Origin: an uncultured Collinsella sp.
GTDB lineage: Bacteria; Actinomycetota; Coriobacteriia; Coriobacteriales; Coriobacteriaceae
DNA: 64,000 bases
NCBI GenBank assembly: GCA_958348225.1
Contig: CATVYG010000001.1
Coordinates: 107,083-171,082 of the forward strand
Direction: 5' to 3'
The position numbers and the translations under genes are program-made. The first letter of the stretch is position 1. Each line of letters starts with the position of its first letter. Under the pieces are notes generated by a model that was given only the letters and a program-made list of their open reading frames with translations, did no database searches and had not been told where the DNA came from. This document shows, piece after piece, positions 41,523 through 50,065 of the stretch.

Positions 41523-42485
41523 TTAGCGGGTGGGGTGCCAGACGTGGAGGCCGCCGGCAAGGATGTAGACCTCGATGCGCGAGGCGACAACGGGCTCGCC
41601 GTCGGCCTGGATGGGGTAGTCGGGCTCCTCAAAGGTGAGCTCGACATGGCGGCAGCGGCGCATGCGAACCGGCGGCAACTTGGTATGGTGGCCGTCCTTG
41701 GCCGAAAGAAACATGGGCAGGGCAACCGCACGCGGAACGGGGCCGCAGGCGTAGCAGACGTCGAGTACGCCGTCGCAGGGGTCGGCATCGGGGCAGATGC
41801 GATAGCCCGAGCCATAGGTAGGACCCAGCTGAATTGCCATGATGATCGCCCGCACGCGCTCGGCGGGCGCGCCATCAAAGCTGATGGTCATGGGGTAGTT
41901 GCGATAGCGAAGGCCAAACTGCTCAAGTCCCGAGAGAGTGTAGAGCGGAGCGCCCGTCAAGCCGGTCTTTTTGCGTAGCTCGGTGGTGCCAAGGCCGATG
42001 GCGGCATCGATGCCGACCGAGAGCGTCTGGTCGTAGTACTCAACGGTAGCCTCGCCGCTGCCGCTCGCTGGGCTCCACGAGCGAATGCGCCCGATGTCCT
42101 GACGCTGCAGCTCACAGGTAAGCAGCGCGCCAAAATCCTTGCCGGAGAAATCGTCGATGCCGAGCGTCTGGGCAAAATCGTTGCCGGAGCCCACGGGCAG
42201 GACGGCAAGAGCGGGGCGGGCGTCCTCCTTTTGCGTCATAAGCCCGTTGACGACCTCGTGAATCACGCCGTCGCCGCCAAGGGCGATAACGGTGCGATAG
42301 CCCTGGACCTGCGCGGCCAGCTCCTTGGCGTGTCCCATGCGCTCGGTCAGCACCAGGTCAAACTGGGATGCGCTCGCGGTCATGTCCAAAAAGCGCTGCA
42401 GGCGCTCGGCAACTTCGCGCGCCGCACCCGACTGGGCGGCTGGGTTGGCGATGATGAGCGTGCGACCAAAATCAGTTGCGTGCAT
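41523..42485 (-). CDS. Diacylglycerol/lipid kinase family protein (YegS/DgkB-like)
   Basis: The 320-residue DAGK-catalytic-domain protein has LIIANPAAQSGAA at the N-terminus, the nucleotide loop ALGGDGVIHEVVNGL, and LPVGSGNDFAQTLGI. The C-terminal beta domain (CDGVLDVCYACG, then YPIQADGEPV with metal-binding residues) is usual. It phosphorylates diacylglycerol or a related lipid at the membrane. GGGAGT precedes the ATG ending at 42485; the frame extends to 42557 without support. Its end lies eight bases from repeat copy 3. Confidence 0.9.
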   Translation of the reverse strand: MHATDFGRTLIIANPAAQSGAAREVAERLQRFLDMTASASQFDLVLTERMGHAKELAAQVQGYRTVIALGGDGVIHEVVNGLMTQKEDARPALAVLPVGSGNDFAQTLGIDDFSGKDFGALLTCELQRQDIGRIRSWSPASGSGEATVEYYDQTLSVGIDAAIGLGTTELRKKTGLTGAPLYTLSGLEQFGLRYRNYPMTISFDGAPAERVRAIIMAIQLGPTYGSGYRICPDADPCDGVLDVCYACGPVPRAVALPMFLSAKDGHHTKLPPVRMRRCRHVELTFEEPDYPIQADGEPVVASRIEVYILAGGLHVWHPTR

Positions 42486-42572
42486 GGAACGACTCCCGGC
42501 GTATGACGTGACGGTGCGGTCGCGCTCAGGTCGAATTGCCCCCGATTGTGGCTGCACGGCGAATACTAACGT

Positions 42573-43994
42573 CTACTCTATCAGGTCGTTGTGGCGCTCG
42601 ATAGCATCCGCTACCGTACCGCCCTCATCCACAATAAGCGAACGGCGCTTGGGTGAGATGATGCGCTGGGCGGGGTACACGCCGCGGTGTCCGCCGGTTA
42701 GGTAACTGATAAAGGCCACGATGACAAAGAACCCGGCGGCCGTGCCGTGGAACAGGTCGATGGCCATCATGCAGGTGGTGATGGGCACGTTGAGGCCGGC
42801 GCAGAACACGCCGAGCATGCCCAGCGCTGCCAGAAAACTGGGGTCGATTCCGACGAGGCAACCGATCCGGCCGCCGAGCGCCGCACCGATGCCAAACAGG
42901 GGCGTGACCTCGCCGCCTTGGAAGCCCGCACCCAGGGTAAGCGCTGTGACGACCAACTTGATGGCTGCGTCTGCCAGGGTGGTGTTGCCGGCAAATCCGG
43001 CGCCGGAAAGCCACGTGGAAAGGCCGGCGTAGTCCCAGGCGTCGAGAAGGGCATAGGCGGCCAAAACCACGAGTGCGCCTATGAGTGCGCGAACGAGGTA
43101 ATTGGTGATAAAGCGACCGTACAGGCTCTTGACGGTTCGAACTGACCAGGCAAAGAGGCGTGCCGTCAGACCGAAGATAATGGCGCTGATAACAACGATG
43201 ACAACCGTCCGTGGTGTCATGTTGGGAACGCTGGCGATAACATTCGCCTCGTACTCGGTACCCAGGGCGAGTGATGTAAAGTAGCCGGTAAACGAGGCGA
43301 CCAGGCAGTAGATGCCCGCGGTGTAGTCGATCTTGCCGATAAAGCACATCTCCATGCCAAAGAAAGCTCCGGCAAGGGGCGAACCGAATACGGCGCCAAA
43401 GGCCGACGATATGCCGGCGAGCATGAGGTCGTGGTGGTCATGCTTTTTAAGGTGGGCGAGGCTCGAGATGTTGCTGGCGATGGTGCCGCCAATCTGAACC
43501 GCGGCTCCCTCGCGACCGGCCGATCCACCCGTTAGGTGCGTGAGCGTGGAGCACACAAACGTGAGGACGGCCATGCGCATATGGATGAGGCGTGTGCCCA
43601 GAGCGGAGTCGATGACCAGGTTGTTGCCGCGTTTGGCGGCAAGACCGTGGTTTTTGTACACCCATGCGGTGGCAACGCCCACAACGGGAAGCAGTGCGTA
43701 AATCCACGCATGGTGCTCGCGATAGTCGGTCGCGATATTCAGCGAGGCCAAAAACGCCCAAGCGGCAACGCCCATGGCGAGCGAGACGATGACGACGAGT
43801 ACGAGCAACTTAGCGCTCGCGAGTAGGTTGCGGGCGTTGCGGCGCGTGTCGGCAGCCAAGAGCTGCTCGGAGCGGGTGATCTGATGCCTGCCTGCCGTGA
43901 TGACGTCGTTCAGGGAGAAAAAGCCGCCGTCGTCGAGCGGCTGGGAATGATCCTGCGTTTCGTTTGCGCTTTCGGTTTTGTCGTTATGAGCCAT
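42573..43994 (-). CDS. ClC family chloride channel / H+-coupled anion antiporter
   Basis: This 473-residue membrane protein has about 50 polar residues first, then the ClC helices. Selectivity segments are THLTGGSAGREGAAVQIGG (GREGP motif with the gating Glu kept but Pro replaced by Ala), GAGFQGGEVTPLFGIGAALG (the GxFxP-like loop reads GFQGG) and FCAGLNVPITTCMMAIDL. The FQGGEVTP variant resembles the fluoride/H+-type or other non-classical ClC subgroups, so chloride itself is not certain. GAGGA precedes the ATG ending at 43994. Confidence 0.88.
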   Translation of the reverse strand: MAHNDKTESANETQDHSQPLDDGGFFSLNDVITAGRHQITRSEQLLAADTRRNARNLLASAKLLVLVVIVSLAMGVAAWAFLASLNIATDYREHHAWIYALLPVVGVATAWVYKNHGLAAKRGNNLVIDSALGTRLIHMRMAVLTFVCSTLTHLTGGSAGREGAAVQIGGTIASNISSLAHLKKHDHHDLMLAGISSAFGAVFGSPLAGAFFGMEMCFIGKIDYTAGIYCLVASFTGYFTSLALGTEYEANVIASVPNMTPRTVVIVVISAIIFGLTARLFAWSVRTVKSLYGRFITNYLVRALIGALVVLAAYALLDAWDYAGLSTWLSGAGFAGNTTLADAAIKLVVTALTLGAGFQGGEVTPLFGIGAALGGRIGCLVGIDPSFLAALGMLGVFCAGLNVPITTCMMAIDLFHGTAAGFFVIVAFISYLTGGHRGVYPAQRIISPKRRSLIVDEGGTVADAIERHNDLIE

Positions 43995-44204
43995 ACGTTC
44001 CTCTTTTAGGTTGCAACGCAAGCATTATAAAACGCGGTAAACGCGACGAGCCGGTGGGTTGGTTTCCATTCTGTTTCGCGGCCTGCAACCGACAGGTGTA
44101 TTTGCGGGTACAGACCGAGTCGCGGCCGTGCATCGGGGGATTATACTGAGACAAGCATAAAGAATCGGCGCCCCTGTTGTGCGCCGTGGCATTAAGAGGT
44201 GCAT

Positions 44205-45467
44205 ATGGCAGAGAAACTCATTCCGCTGGAGGACGCGCAGTCGATTGTTTTGTCGCACGTTGCTCCGTCCGATCTCGTCGAGATTCCCGTGTGGCAGGCG
44301 GCTGGTTTTCCCTTGGCCGAGGACGCGGTGGCCGATATCGACATCTCGCCGTTTGCCAACAGCGCTATGGACGGATATGCCGTGCGCTCGGCGGACTTGG
44401 CGCAGGCATCTGGCGAGGCGCCGGTGACGCTCGACGTTATCGGACACGAGGCCGCGGGCCATGTCTTTGAGGGCACAATCGGCGCGGGCGAGACCGTCCG
44501 CATCATGACGGGCGCGCCGGTACCCGAAGGTGCCGATGCCGTGGTGAAGTACGAGATCGTCGACGTACTCGATGGCGACGGCAACGAGGGCTCGCACGTT
44601 CGCTTCTCGGCGCCTGCCAAGGTAGGAGAGAACGTTCGCTCTGCCGCCGAGGAGGCCCATGCCGGCGATGTTGTGATGCATGCCGGCGAGGTCGTGGCTC
44701 CGGCGGGCGCCGGCTTGCTGGCAAGCGCCGGATACGCGAGCGTGAAGGTGCACGCTGCCCCACGTGTGGGCATCATCTCGTTGGGCACGGAGCTGGTCGC
44801 ACCGAGTAAGGTACCGGCGCGCGGTCAGATTCGCGATTCCAACTCCTCGGCGCTGATGGCCGAGGCGCTCGATGCCGGCGCCGAGCCCGTGTTCTACGGT
44901 ATTGCGCCCGACGATGAGCAGGCGATTGCCGAGCTGGTGCATCGTGCCGTGCAGGAGTGCGACTTTGTCATTACGAGCGGTGGCGCCTCGGCGGGCGATT
45001 ACGATTTCGTGACGGCGCTCGTCCGGCGCGAGGGCGAGGTACTGTTTGACCGCATCTCGATGCGTCCGGGCAAGGCCATCACGTTTGGCTTGCTCGGGGG
45101 TAAGCCCTACCTAGGACTTTCAGGCAATCCGGCCGCGGCGTATGTGGGCTTTGAGATGCTTGCCCGTCCGGCGATTCGCAAGATGCGCGGTTTTGCCGAG
45201 GTTGCGCGTCCCGTGCAGCAGGCGACGCTCACACACGGCGTGAAAAAGCGACAGCATCGCCGCTTCTTCGATCGCGCCACGGTTTTGCGCGACCCCGAGA
45301 CCGGTGAGTTGTTGGTGACCGAGGCTAAGACACAGAATTCGGCGCTGCTTGGAACTATGCAGCGTGCGAACTGCCTGTTGCGTATTGACGAAGGACCGTG
45401 TGAGCTCAAGGCGGGAGATGCCGTGGACGTTGTTCGCGTCGACCTGCCCGAGGGAACGGCGCTATAG
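44205..45467 (+). CDS. moeA: Molybdopterin molybdenumtransferase MoeA
   Basis: The 420-residue enzyme inserts molybdate into adenylylated molybdopterin. Landmarks are PFANSAMDGYAVRSADL, RIMTGAPVPEGADAVVKYE, RVGIISLGTELV, GQIRDSNSSALMAEAL, ITSGGASAGDYDFV and LSGNPAAAYVGFEM. The C-terminal MoeA domain IV is present. AAGAGG precedes ATG 44205, and TATACT about 60 bases upstream may be its -10. The MogA-like gene starts ten bases after its stop, so they form an operon. Confidence 0.96.
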   Translation: MAEKLIPLEDAQSIVLSHVAPSDLVEIPVWQAAGFPLAEDAVADIDISPFANSAMDGYAVRSADLAQASGEAPVTLDVIGHEAAGHVFEGTIGAGETVRIMTGAPVPEGADAVVKYEIVDVLDGDGNEGSHVRFSAPAKVGENVRSAAEEAHAGDVVMHAGEVVAPAGAGLLASAGYASVKVHAAPRVGIISLGTELVAPSKVPARGQIRDSNSSALMAEALDAGAEPVFYGIAPDDEQAIAELVHRAVQECDFVITSGGASAGDYDFVTALVRREGEVLFDRISMRPGKAITFGLLGGKPYLGLSGNPAAAYVGFEMLARPAIRKMRGFAEVARPVQQATLTHGVKKRQHRRFFDRATVLRDPETGELLVTEAKTQNSALLGTMQRANCLLRIDEGPCELKAGDAVDVVRVDLPEGTAL

Positions 45468-45477
45468 GAGGAACGCT

Positions 45478-45957
45478 ATGGAGTTGAAGATTTCGATCGT
45501 GACGTGCTCGGACACACGCGATCTTTTGCAGGATGAGGCCGGAGCTGCACTCGAGGAACTTATCGAGGCACAGGGCTGGACGGTCGCCTCACATGTGGTC
45601 GTGCGCGACGACGTCAGCGAGATCGGTGATGCCATTGTGGAAGCCGCCGATGAGTGCCACGCCAATGTCGTGCTCACCTGCGGCGGCACGGGGCTTTCGA
45701 TGCGCGATGTAACGCCCGAGGCGACGCGTTCCGTCTGCGACCGCGATGTGCCGGGTATTGCCGAGGCAATTCGTACCTACTCCATGACCAAGACGCGCCG
45801 CGCTATGCTCTCGCGCGCCGTGTGCATGCAGCGTGGGCATACGCTTGTCATCAACTTTCCGGGATCCACGAAAGCGGCCCGCGAAAGCTGGGAGGCCGTG
45901 AGCGATCAGCTGGAGCATGCGGCCCAAATGACAGCGGGCGGCGGACATACCAACTAA
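45478..45957 (+). CDS. MogA/MoaB family molybdopterin adenylyltransferase
   Basis: The 159-residue protein has the molybdopterin-binding fold with SIVTCSDTRDLLQDEAGAAL, the signature VVLTCGGTGLSMRDVTPEAT, and INFPGSTKAARESWEAV. It adenylylates molybdopterin before MoeA acts, which fits its position directly after moeA. AGGAGG lies six bases before ATG 45478. Whether it is MogA or MoaB by function cannot be separated on sequence alone. Confidence 0.93.
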   Translation: MELKISIVTCSDTRDLLQDEAGAALEELIEAQGWTVASHVVVRDDVSEIGDAIVEAADECHANVVLTCGGTGLSMRDVTPEATRSVCDRDVPGIAEAIRTYSMTKTRRAMLSRAVCMQRGHTLVINFPGSTKAARESWEAVSDQLEHAAQMTAGGGHTN

Positions 45958-46047
45958 GCGGTTTACCTGCGGCGGGGCGACCTGAACGGCTGCTCCGCCT
46001 TTGTTTTCCGCCGAAGCGACGCCGAGGCGCACGGCAACTCGAAACTA

Positions 46048-46065
46048 TATTCTCTGGCGAGAATA
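46048..46065. promoter_or_regulatory. Palindrome upstream of modA, candidate molybdate operator
   Basis: TATTCTC-TGGC-GAGAATA is a perfect seven-base inverted repeat about 30 bases before a TATAAT (near 46096) and 95 before modA. Regulation by a ModE-like protein is a guess. Confidence 0.45.
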
Positions 46066-46160
46066 ATTTCTCACTATCATTATTCGCGCGGAAGTATAAT
46101 CTAGTAACAGAATAAAGCCTGCGGCGGGGTGCCTGGGCATAGCGTTCGAAAGGGTTGAAT

Positions 46161-47036
46161 ATGTTCGATATGGTTTCACGCCGCGGTTTTGTCTCGCTTT
46201 CTGCTGCCGCTGCCGCCGGCCTTGGCCTTGCCGGCTGCTCGGGCAACAAGACGTCCGAGCCCGCTGGTTCCGATGCCGGCTCCGCCAAGTCTTCCTCTAA
46301 GAAGAAGGCTGTCGAGCTGCAGGTCTTTGCCGCCAACTCGCTCGAGAAGGCCCTGCCCGAGGTTCAGGAGCTCTACACCGAGCAGACCGGCACTACGTTT
46401 GCCGACACGCAGTTTAAGGCGTCTGGCGACCTTGTCGAGCAGATGCGCGCCGGTGCCGCCGTCGACGTGCTCATCATGGCCTCCAAGGGCACCATGGACG
46501 ACGCCGAGGCCGCCGAGCTCGTCGATACCGATACCCGCGAGGACATGTTCGTCAACGACCTCGTGATCATTCGCGCCGAGGGCTCCGATACTAAGATCGA
46601 GGCCATCGCCGACGTCGCGAATCTGGACGGCAAGATCGCCATTGGCGACGCCAAGACCGTTCCGGCCGGCAAGTACGCCAACCAGGCGCTTGCTTCTGTG
46701 GGCCTCTACACCGGCACCGAGGGCGATGACGGCGAGTACGTGCCCGAGATCGCCGACAAGGTCGCGCTGGCCGACAAGGTCGGCACCGCTGCCGCCTACG
46801 TTTCTACGGGCGACTGCGTGGCTGGCTTTGTCTACAGCTCTGACATCTACCGCTACGACGGCATCGAGGAGGCCTTCGTGTGTCCCGAGGACTCGCACAA
46901 GCCCATCGTGTATCCGGGCGCTGTCGCCGAGAGCTCCGAGCATGCCGACGAAGCCAAGGCGTTCATCGACTTCTGTCTGACCAACAAGAAGGCTCAGAAG
47001 ATTTGGGCTAAGTACGGCTTTGAGCTTTCCGCATAG
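46161..47036 (+). CDS. modA: Molybdate ABC transporter, substrate-binding lipoprotein ModA
   Basis: The 291-residue protein has a Tat-type signal (SRRGFVSLSA with twin Arg) ending in a lipobox L-A-G-C at Cys26, so it should be exported folded and lipidated. Mature motifs LQVFAANSLEKALPEVQELY, ASGDLVEQMRAGAAVDVLIMA, IGDAKTVPAGKYANQAL and the late VYPGAVAESS fit ModA. AAAGGG precedes ATG 46161. The stop is close to modB, and modC completes the transporter. Confidence 0.95.
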   Translation: MFDMVSRRGFVSLSAAAAAGLGLAGCSGNKTSEPAGSDAGSAKSSSKKKAVELQVFAANSLEKALPEVQELYTEQTGTTFADTQFKASGDLVEQMRAGAAVDVLIMASKGTMDDAEAAELVDTDTREDMFVNDLVIIRAEGSDTKIEAIADVANLDGKIAIGDAKTVPAGKYANQALASVGLYTGTEGDDGEYVPEIADKVALADKVGTAAAYVSTGDCVAGFVYSSDIYRYDGIEEAFVCPEDSHKPIVYPGAVAESSEHADEAKAFIDFCLTNKKAQKIWAKYGFELSA

Positions 47037-47104
47037 TGCGGCTTGGCGCGATAATTCCATCGTTTTGTGTTTCACTCCGTCCTTGTATTCGCTTGGAGCT
47101 TTTC

Positions 47105-48547
47105 GTGCTTAATAGATTCCGCATGCTTGTCGCCTGTGCTTTGACCTTCGCACTTTGCTGGGTGCCGGGATTTGCGTTTGCTGGGGACGCTGAGGACGGG
47201 GCCCAGGTTGCTGCGACCGCTCATGGGCTTTCCTATGGGATCGAGGGTTTTGAGCGGTTGGCCAAGGGGACCGCTCGTGCCATGGAGGGCCAGCCTGAGG
47301 GCTACCGGTTTCCCGTTGACGAGGACGTGGACCTTGTAGTGGCGCCTGCTGCCGATCGCGTTGTGGTGTGGATATCGCCCAAGGCGGTCGAGAAGTATGG
47401 ATTGGATCCGCAGGACAACGAGTGCGTATCGGGTCTCAAGGCCCTCGTCTGTAAGCTCGACAGCGCAAACTGCATGGGAGGTGCGCAGCTGGGGGACGTG
47501 GATCTTCCTTGGTATGTCACGGCGGAAACAACGTTTGATGTCGGCGGGTATACCTATGGCTTTGACGAGCGCGGTGCGGATGGGGACCGCTATGTGGTGA
47601 TTGCATCAGCCTCGGGTGATGCCAAGGGCGGCGCGCGTTGGCTTGATAGCGCTCAAATGGTAGAGGCATCGTCTGTCGTATTGCGGGATGAGCAGGGGCC
47701 CTGGACCTCTCTGACCTCCTTTTTGGGCGACATCGACTATCGCCCGTTTTGGGTGTCCATAAAAACGAGCGGCCTTGCCCTGCTGATCTCCTTTGCGCTG
47801 GGCCTGTTCGCCGCGTGGAAGACTATGGGTACCTCGAGTCGCATCAAGGGCCTGCTCGACTCGGTCTTTACGATTCCTATGGTGCTGCCGCCTACGGTGT
47901 GCGGCTTTTTGCTGCTTATGCTATTTGGTCGATCGACCAATGTTGGCCAGTGGCTTATCGCGCACGGCGTCTCGATCGTCTTTACGTGGCCGGCGGCGGT
48001 GATCTCTGCTGTGGTGGTGTCGTTCCCGCTCGTCTACCGTACGGCACTCGGAGCCTTCGAGAGCCTCGACACGCAGATGCTCGATGCGGCGCGAACCCTA
48101 GGATGGTCCGAGCGTCGCATCTTTACCAAGCTTATGATGCCCCTTGGGTGGCCCTCAATCGCAGCGGGCACGGTGCTCGCCTTTGCCCGCGCGATGGGCG
48201 AGTTTGGCTGCACCCTGTTCTTTGCGGGCAACTACGCCGGTATTACGCAGACCATTCCCATCGCCATCTACTTTGAGTGGATGGGCGGCAATACGTCGGT
48301 GGCCCTCTTTTGGGTCGTGGTCGTAATTGCGTTCAGCTTCCTGGTCATCCTATTCATCAACATGTACACGGCGCATTCGCAAAAGTATCGCGAGCGGGGC
48401 CTTTCCCGTGCGGAGCGCAAACAGGCCGAAGATCTCGCCGGACAGGGCGATTCGCTCGACCCGGCGGGCGGCGATGCCTTGCGTATCGATCGCGAGGCGT
48501 TGGTCGAGCTCATGCGCGATGATGCGGCGCCGCAGGGAGGTCGATAA
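47105..48547 (+). CDS. modB: Molybdate ABC transporter permease ModB with an exported N-terminal domain
   Basis: The 480-residue protein is about twice the usual ModB length. GTG 47105 with GGAG six bases upstream gives a signal peptide (FRMLVACALTFALCWVPGFA, cleavage likely after AFA). A domain of about 190 residues follows (GLSYGIEGFERLAKGTARAM, PVDEDVDLVVAPAADRVVVW, AETTFDVGGYTYGFDERG), then a classical ModB core from about residue 220: SIKTSGLALLISFALG, FTIPMVLPPTVCGFLLL, and the EAA loop AARTLGWSERRIFTKLMMP. A polar tail of about 60 residues ends it. GTG 47036 is an alternative start overlapping modA. The extra domain may bind solute or a regulator. Confidence 0.9.
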   Translation: MLNRFRMLVACALTFALCWVPGFAFAGDAEDGAQVAATAHGLSYGIEGFERLAKGTARAMEGQPEGYRFPVDEDVDLVVAPAADRVVVWISPKAVEKYGLDPQDNECVSGLKALVCKLDSANCMGGAQLGDVDLPWYVTAETTFDVGGYTYGFDERGADGDRYVVIASASGDAKGGARWLDSAQMVEASSVVLRDEQGPWTSLTSFLGDIDYRPFWVSIKTSGLALLISFALGLFAAWKTMGTSSRIKGLLDSVFTIPMVLPPTVCGFLLLMLFGRSTNVGQWLIAHGVSIVFTWPAAVISAVVVSFPLVYRTALGAFESLDTQMLDAARTLGWSERRIFTKLMMPLGWPSIAAGTVLAFARAMGEFGCTLFFAGNYAGITQTIPIAIYFEWMGGNTSVALFWVVVVIAFSFLVILFINMYTAHSQKYRERGLSRAERKQAEDLAGQGDSLDPAGGDALRIDREALVELMRDDAAPQGGR

Positions 48548-48550
48548 GCT

Positions 48551-49621
48551 ATGTCGCTCGTTCTGGATATTAAGAAACGTTATCCCGGGTTTGTGCTCGA
48601 CATGCGGCTTGAGGCCGACGAGGAGCGCGTGGCGCTGCTGGGCGCCTCGGGTTGCGGCAAGAGCTGTACGCTGCGCTGCATTTCCGGCGTGGAGACGCCC
48701 GACGAGGGCAAGATCGTCGTCAACGGCGTGACCTTTTTTGACTCGGCGGCGGGCATCAACCTGTCGCCTCAGGAGCGAAAATGCGCCCTGTTGTTCCAAA
48801 ACTATCAGCTGTTTCCCAACTTGACGGTGGCCGATAACGTATGCGCCGGTGTAAAGGACGCGGGTGACGCCGTCGCGCGCAAAAAACTCGCCGAGCGCTA
48901 TCTGGGCATTTTCGGTCTAGCCGATTTTGCCGACCGCTATCCCGCGCGCCTCTCGGGCGGTCAGCAGCAACGCGTGGCGCTTGCTCGCATGGTGGCGGCG
49001 CATCCGGGCATTTTTATGTTCGACGAGCCCATGAGCGCGCTCGATTCCTATCTTAAGAGCGCACTCGAGCAGAACATGCTCGACCTGTTCGATGTGTGCA
49101 ACCGCACCGTGCTCTACGTGAGCCACGACATCGACGAAGCATGCCGCCTCTGCCAGCGCATCTGCGTGATGCACGACGGGCATGTTGAGGAGACCGGCTC
49201 CGTCGAGGACGTGGTCCGCCGTCCGCAGACGCTGGCGGCACTGCGTCTGACGGGCTGCAAGAACACAAGCCGGGCGCGCAAGATTGGGCCTCAGGAAGTT
49301 GAAGCCCTGGACTGGGGCATGACCTTTAACGTGGGCCATGAGGTTCCCGATAACGTGACGTACCTCGGTATTCGTGCGAGCTACTTCCATGTTGACAATC
49401 GCGCGGAGCGCGGTCGCAACAGCTACGATTTGCACGTGGCCCGTGTGAGCGATTCGCGCTTTGAGCGGCTGGTGCTGCTGGACGTGCCGCGTGTTGATGC
49501 GCCCACGCGTCTGCAGTGGAAGGTGAATAAGGTGAGTGTACCCGTGGAAGAGCTGCCGCAGGCGGGTGAGACTCTGCGCATGCATTTTGATGCAAGCAGG
49601 ATTCATCTCGTTTGCCGATAA
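48551..49621 (+). CDS. modC: Molybdate ABC transporter ATPase ModC
   Basis: The 356-residue protein has an ABC ATPase domain with Walker A LLGASGCGKSC (Ser kept, following Thr replaced by Cys), Q-loop LLFQNYQLFPNLTVADNV, signature LSGGQQQRVALARM, Walker B IFMFDEPMSALD and the H-loop YVSHDIDEACRLC. A C-terminal domain of about 120 residues with beta-strand character (TYLGIRASYF, VSVPVEELPQAGETL) corresponds to the MOP/TOBE region. It begins four bases after the modB stop. A terminator follows. Confidence 0.94.
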   Translation: MSLVLDIKKRYPGFVLDMRLEADEERVALLGASGCGKSCTLRCISGVETPDEGKIVVNGVTFFDSAAGINLSPQERKCALLFQNYQLFPNLTVADNVCAGVKDAGDAVARKKLAERYLGIFGLADFADRYPARLSGGQQQRVALARMVAAHPGIFMFDEPMSALDSYLKSALEQNMLDLFDVCNRTVLYVSHDIDEACRLCQRICVMHDGHVEETGSVEDVVRRPQTLAALRLTGCKNTSRARKIGPQEVEALDWGMTFNVGHEVPDNVTYLGIRASYFHVDNRAERGRNSYDLHVARVSDSRFERLVLLDVPRVDAPTRLQWKVNKVSVPVEELPQAGETLRMHFDASRIHLVCR

Positions 49622-49633
49622 TGCGGGGGCGAT

Positions 49634-49667
49634 GCGGTCGAGGAGGTATTCCTCGACCGCTTTATTT
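49634..49667 (+). terminator. Rho-independent terminator after modC
   Basis: GCGGTCGAGG and CCTCGACCGC pair around a seven-base loop and are followed by TTTATTTT. Confidence 0.9.
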
Positions 49668-49704
49668 TCACTTCGCCGTTCGCCGATTTCTACATGACTA
49701 AACC

Positions 49705-49732
49705 TTATCAGTCTGATAATTAATTATCAGAC
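49705..49732. promoter_or_regulatory. Overlapping palindromic operator before the reductase-selenium locus
   Basis: GTCTGATAAT-TA-ATTATCAGAC (49711-49732) is a perfect 22-base palindrome. TTATCAG-T-CTGATAA (49705-49719) overlaps it, giving three TTATCAG half-sites. The A+T-rich site stands out in a G+C-rich context and lies about 50 bases upstream of a predicted -35 box. Confidence 0.7.
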
Positions 49733-49778
49733 AGTGAGATGCTCACATCCCGACGCTGTCGTACGCATGTCGGCGGTG

Positions 49779-49807
49779 TTCGTCTGGACGACAACCGTTG
49801 ATATAGT
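49779..49807 (+). promoter_or_regulatory. Predicted promoter of the reductase-selenium locus
   Basis: TTCGTC (49779-49784), a 17-base spacer and TATAGT (49802-49807) would start transcription near 49814, just before the ribosome site of a 22-codon ORF. Confidence 0.5.
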
Positions 49808-49837
49808 TACCTTCGACGAGAAAAGGAGGGCGCGCTG

Positions 49838-49906
49838 ATGCCGCAGAAGACATATTCGCGTCGCGTTGCGGCGCGCGCCCTGTATATGGCTCGGAGCCGC
49901 ATATGA
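49838..49906 (+). CDS. Putative 22-aa upstream ORF / leader peptide
   Basis: ATG 49838 follows AAAAGGAGGG by seven bases, one of the strongest ribosome sites in the window. The product MPQKTYSRRVAARALYMARS ends in Arg-Ile and has five Arg in total. Its end overlaps a hairpin (CGGAGCCG/CGGCTCCG, about 49892-49926). A second hairpin (CACGG..GGG / CCC..CCGTG, about 49992-50021) lies before the reductase gene. A regulatory uORF or a real small basic protein are both possible. Confidence 0.45.
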   Translation: MPQKTYSRRVAARALYMARSRI

Positions 49907-50021
49907 GCAGGTATGTTCACGGCTCCGGGAGAGACGACGCACAACTAAATAATCAGCTGCAAAGCAGGTTCCCCAAAATTCCGGGTTTAGGCACGGCTGG
50001 GTTTTCGCCGCCCACCGTGCA
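49892..50021 (+). promoter_or_regulatory. Two hairpins in the leader of the first reductase gene
   Basis: CGGAGCCG/CGGCTCCG overlaps the end of the 22-codon ORF, and CACGGCTGGG/CCCACCGTG lies 45 bases before the next start codon. Neither has a T tract. Confidence 0.4.
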
Positions 50022-50065
50022 GAAATACCGTAGCTATTCATTTTTGGTTCGAGAGGGGAACCGTC

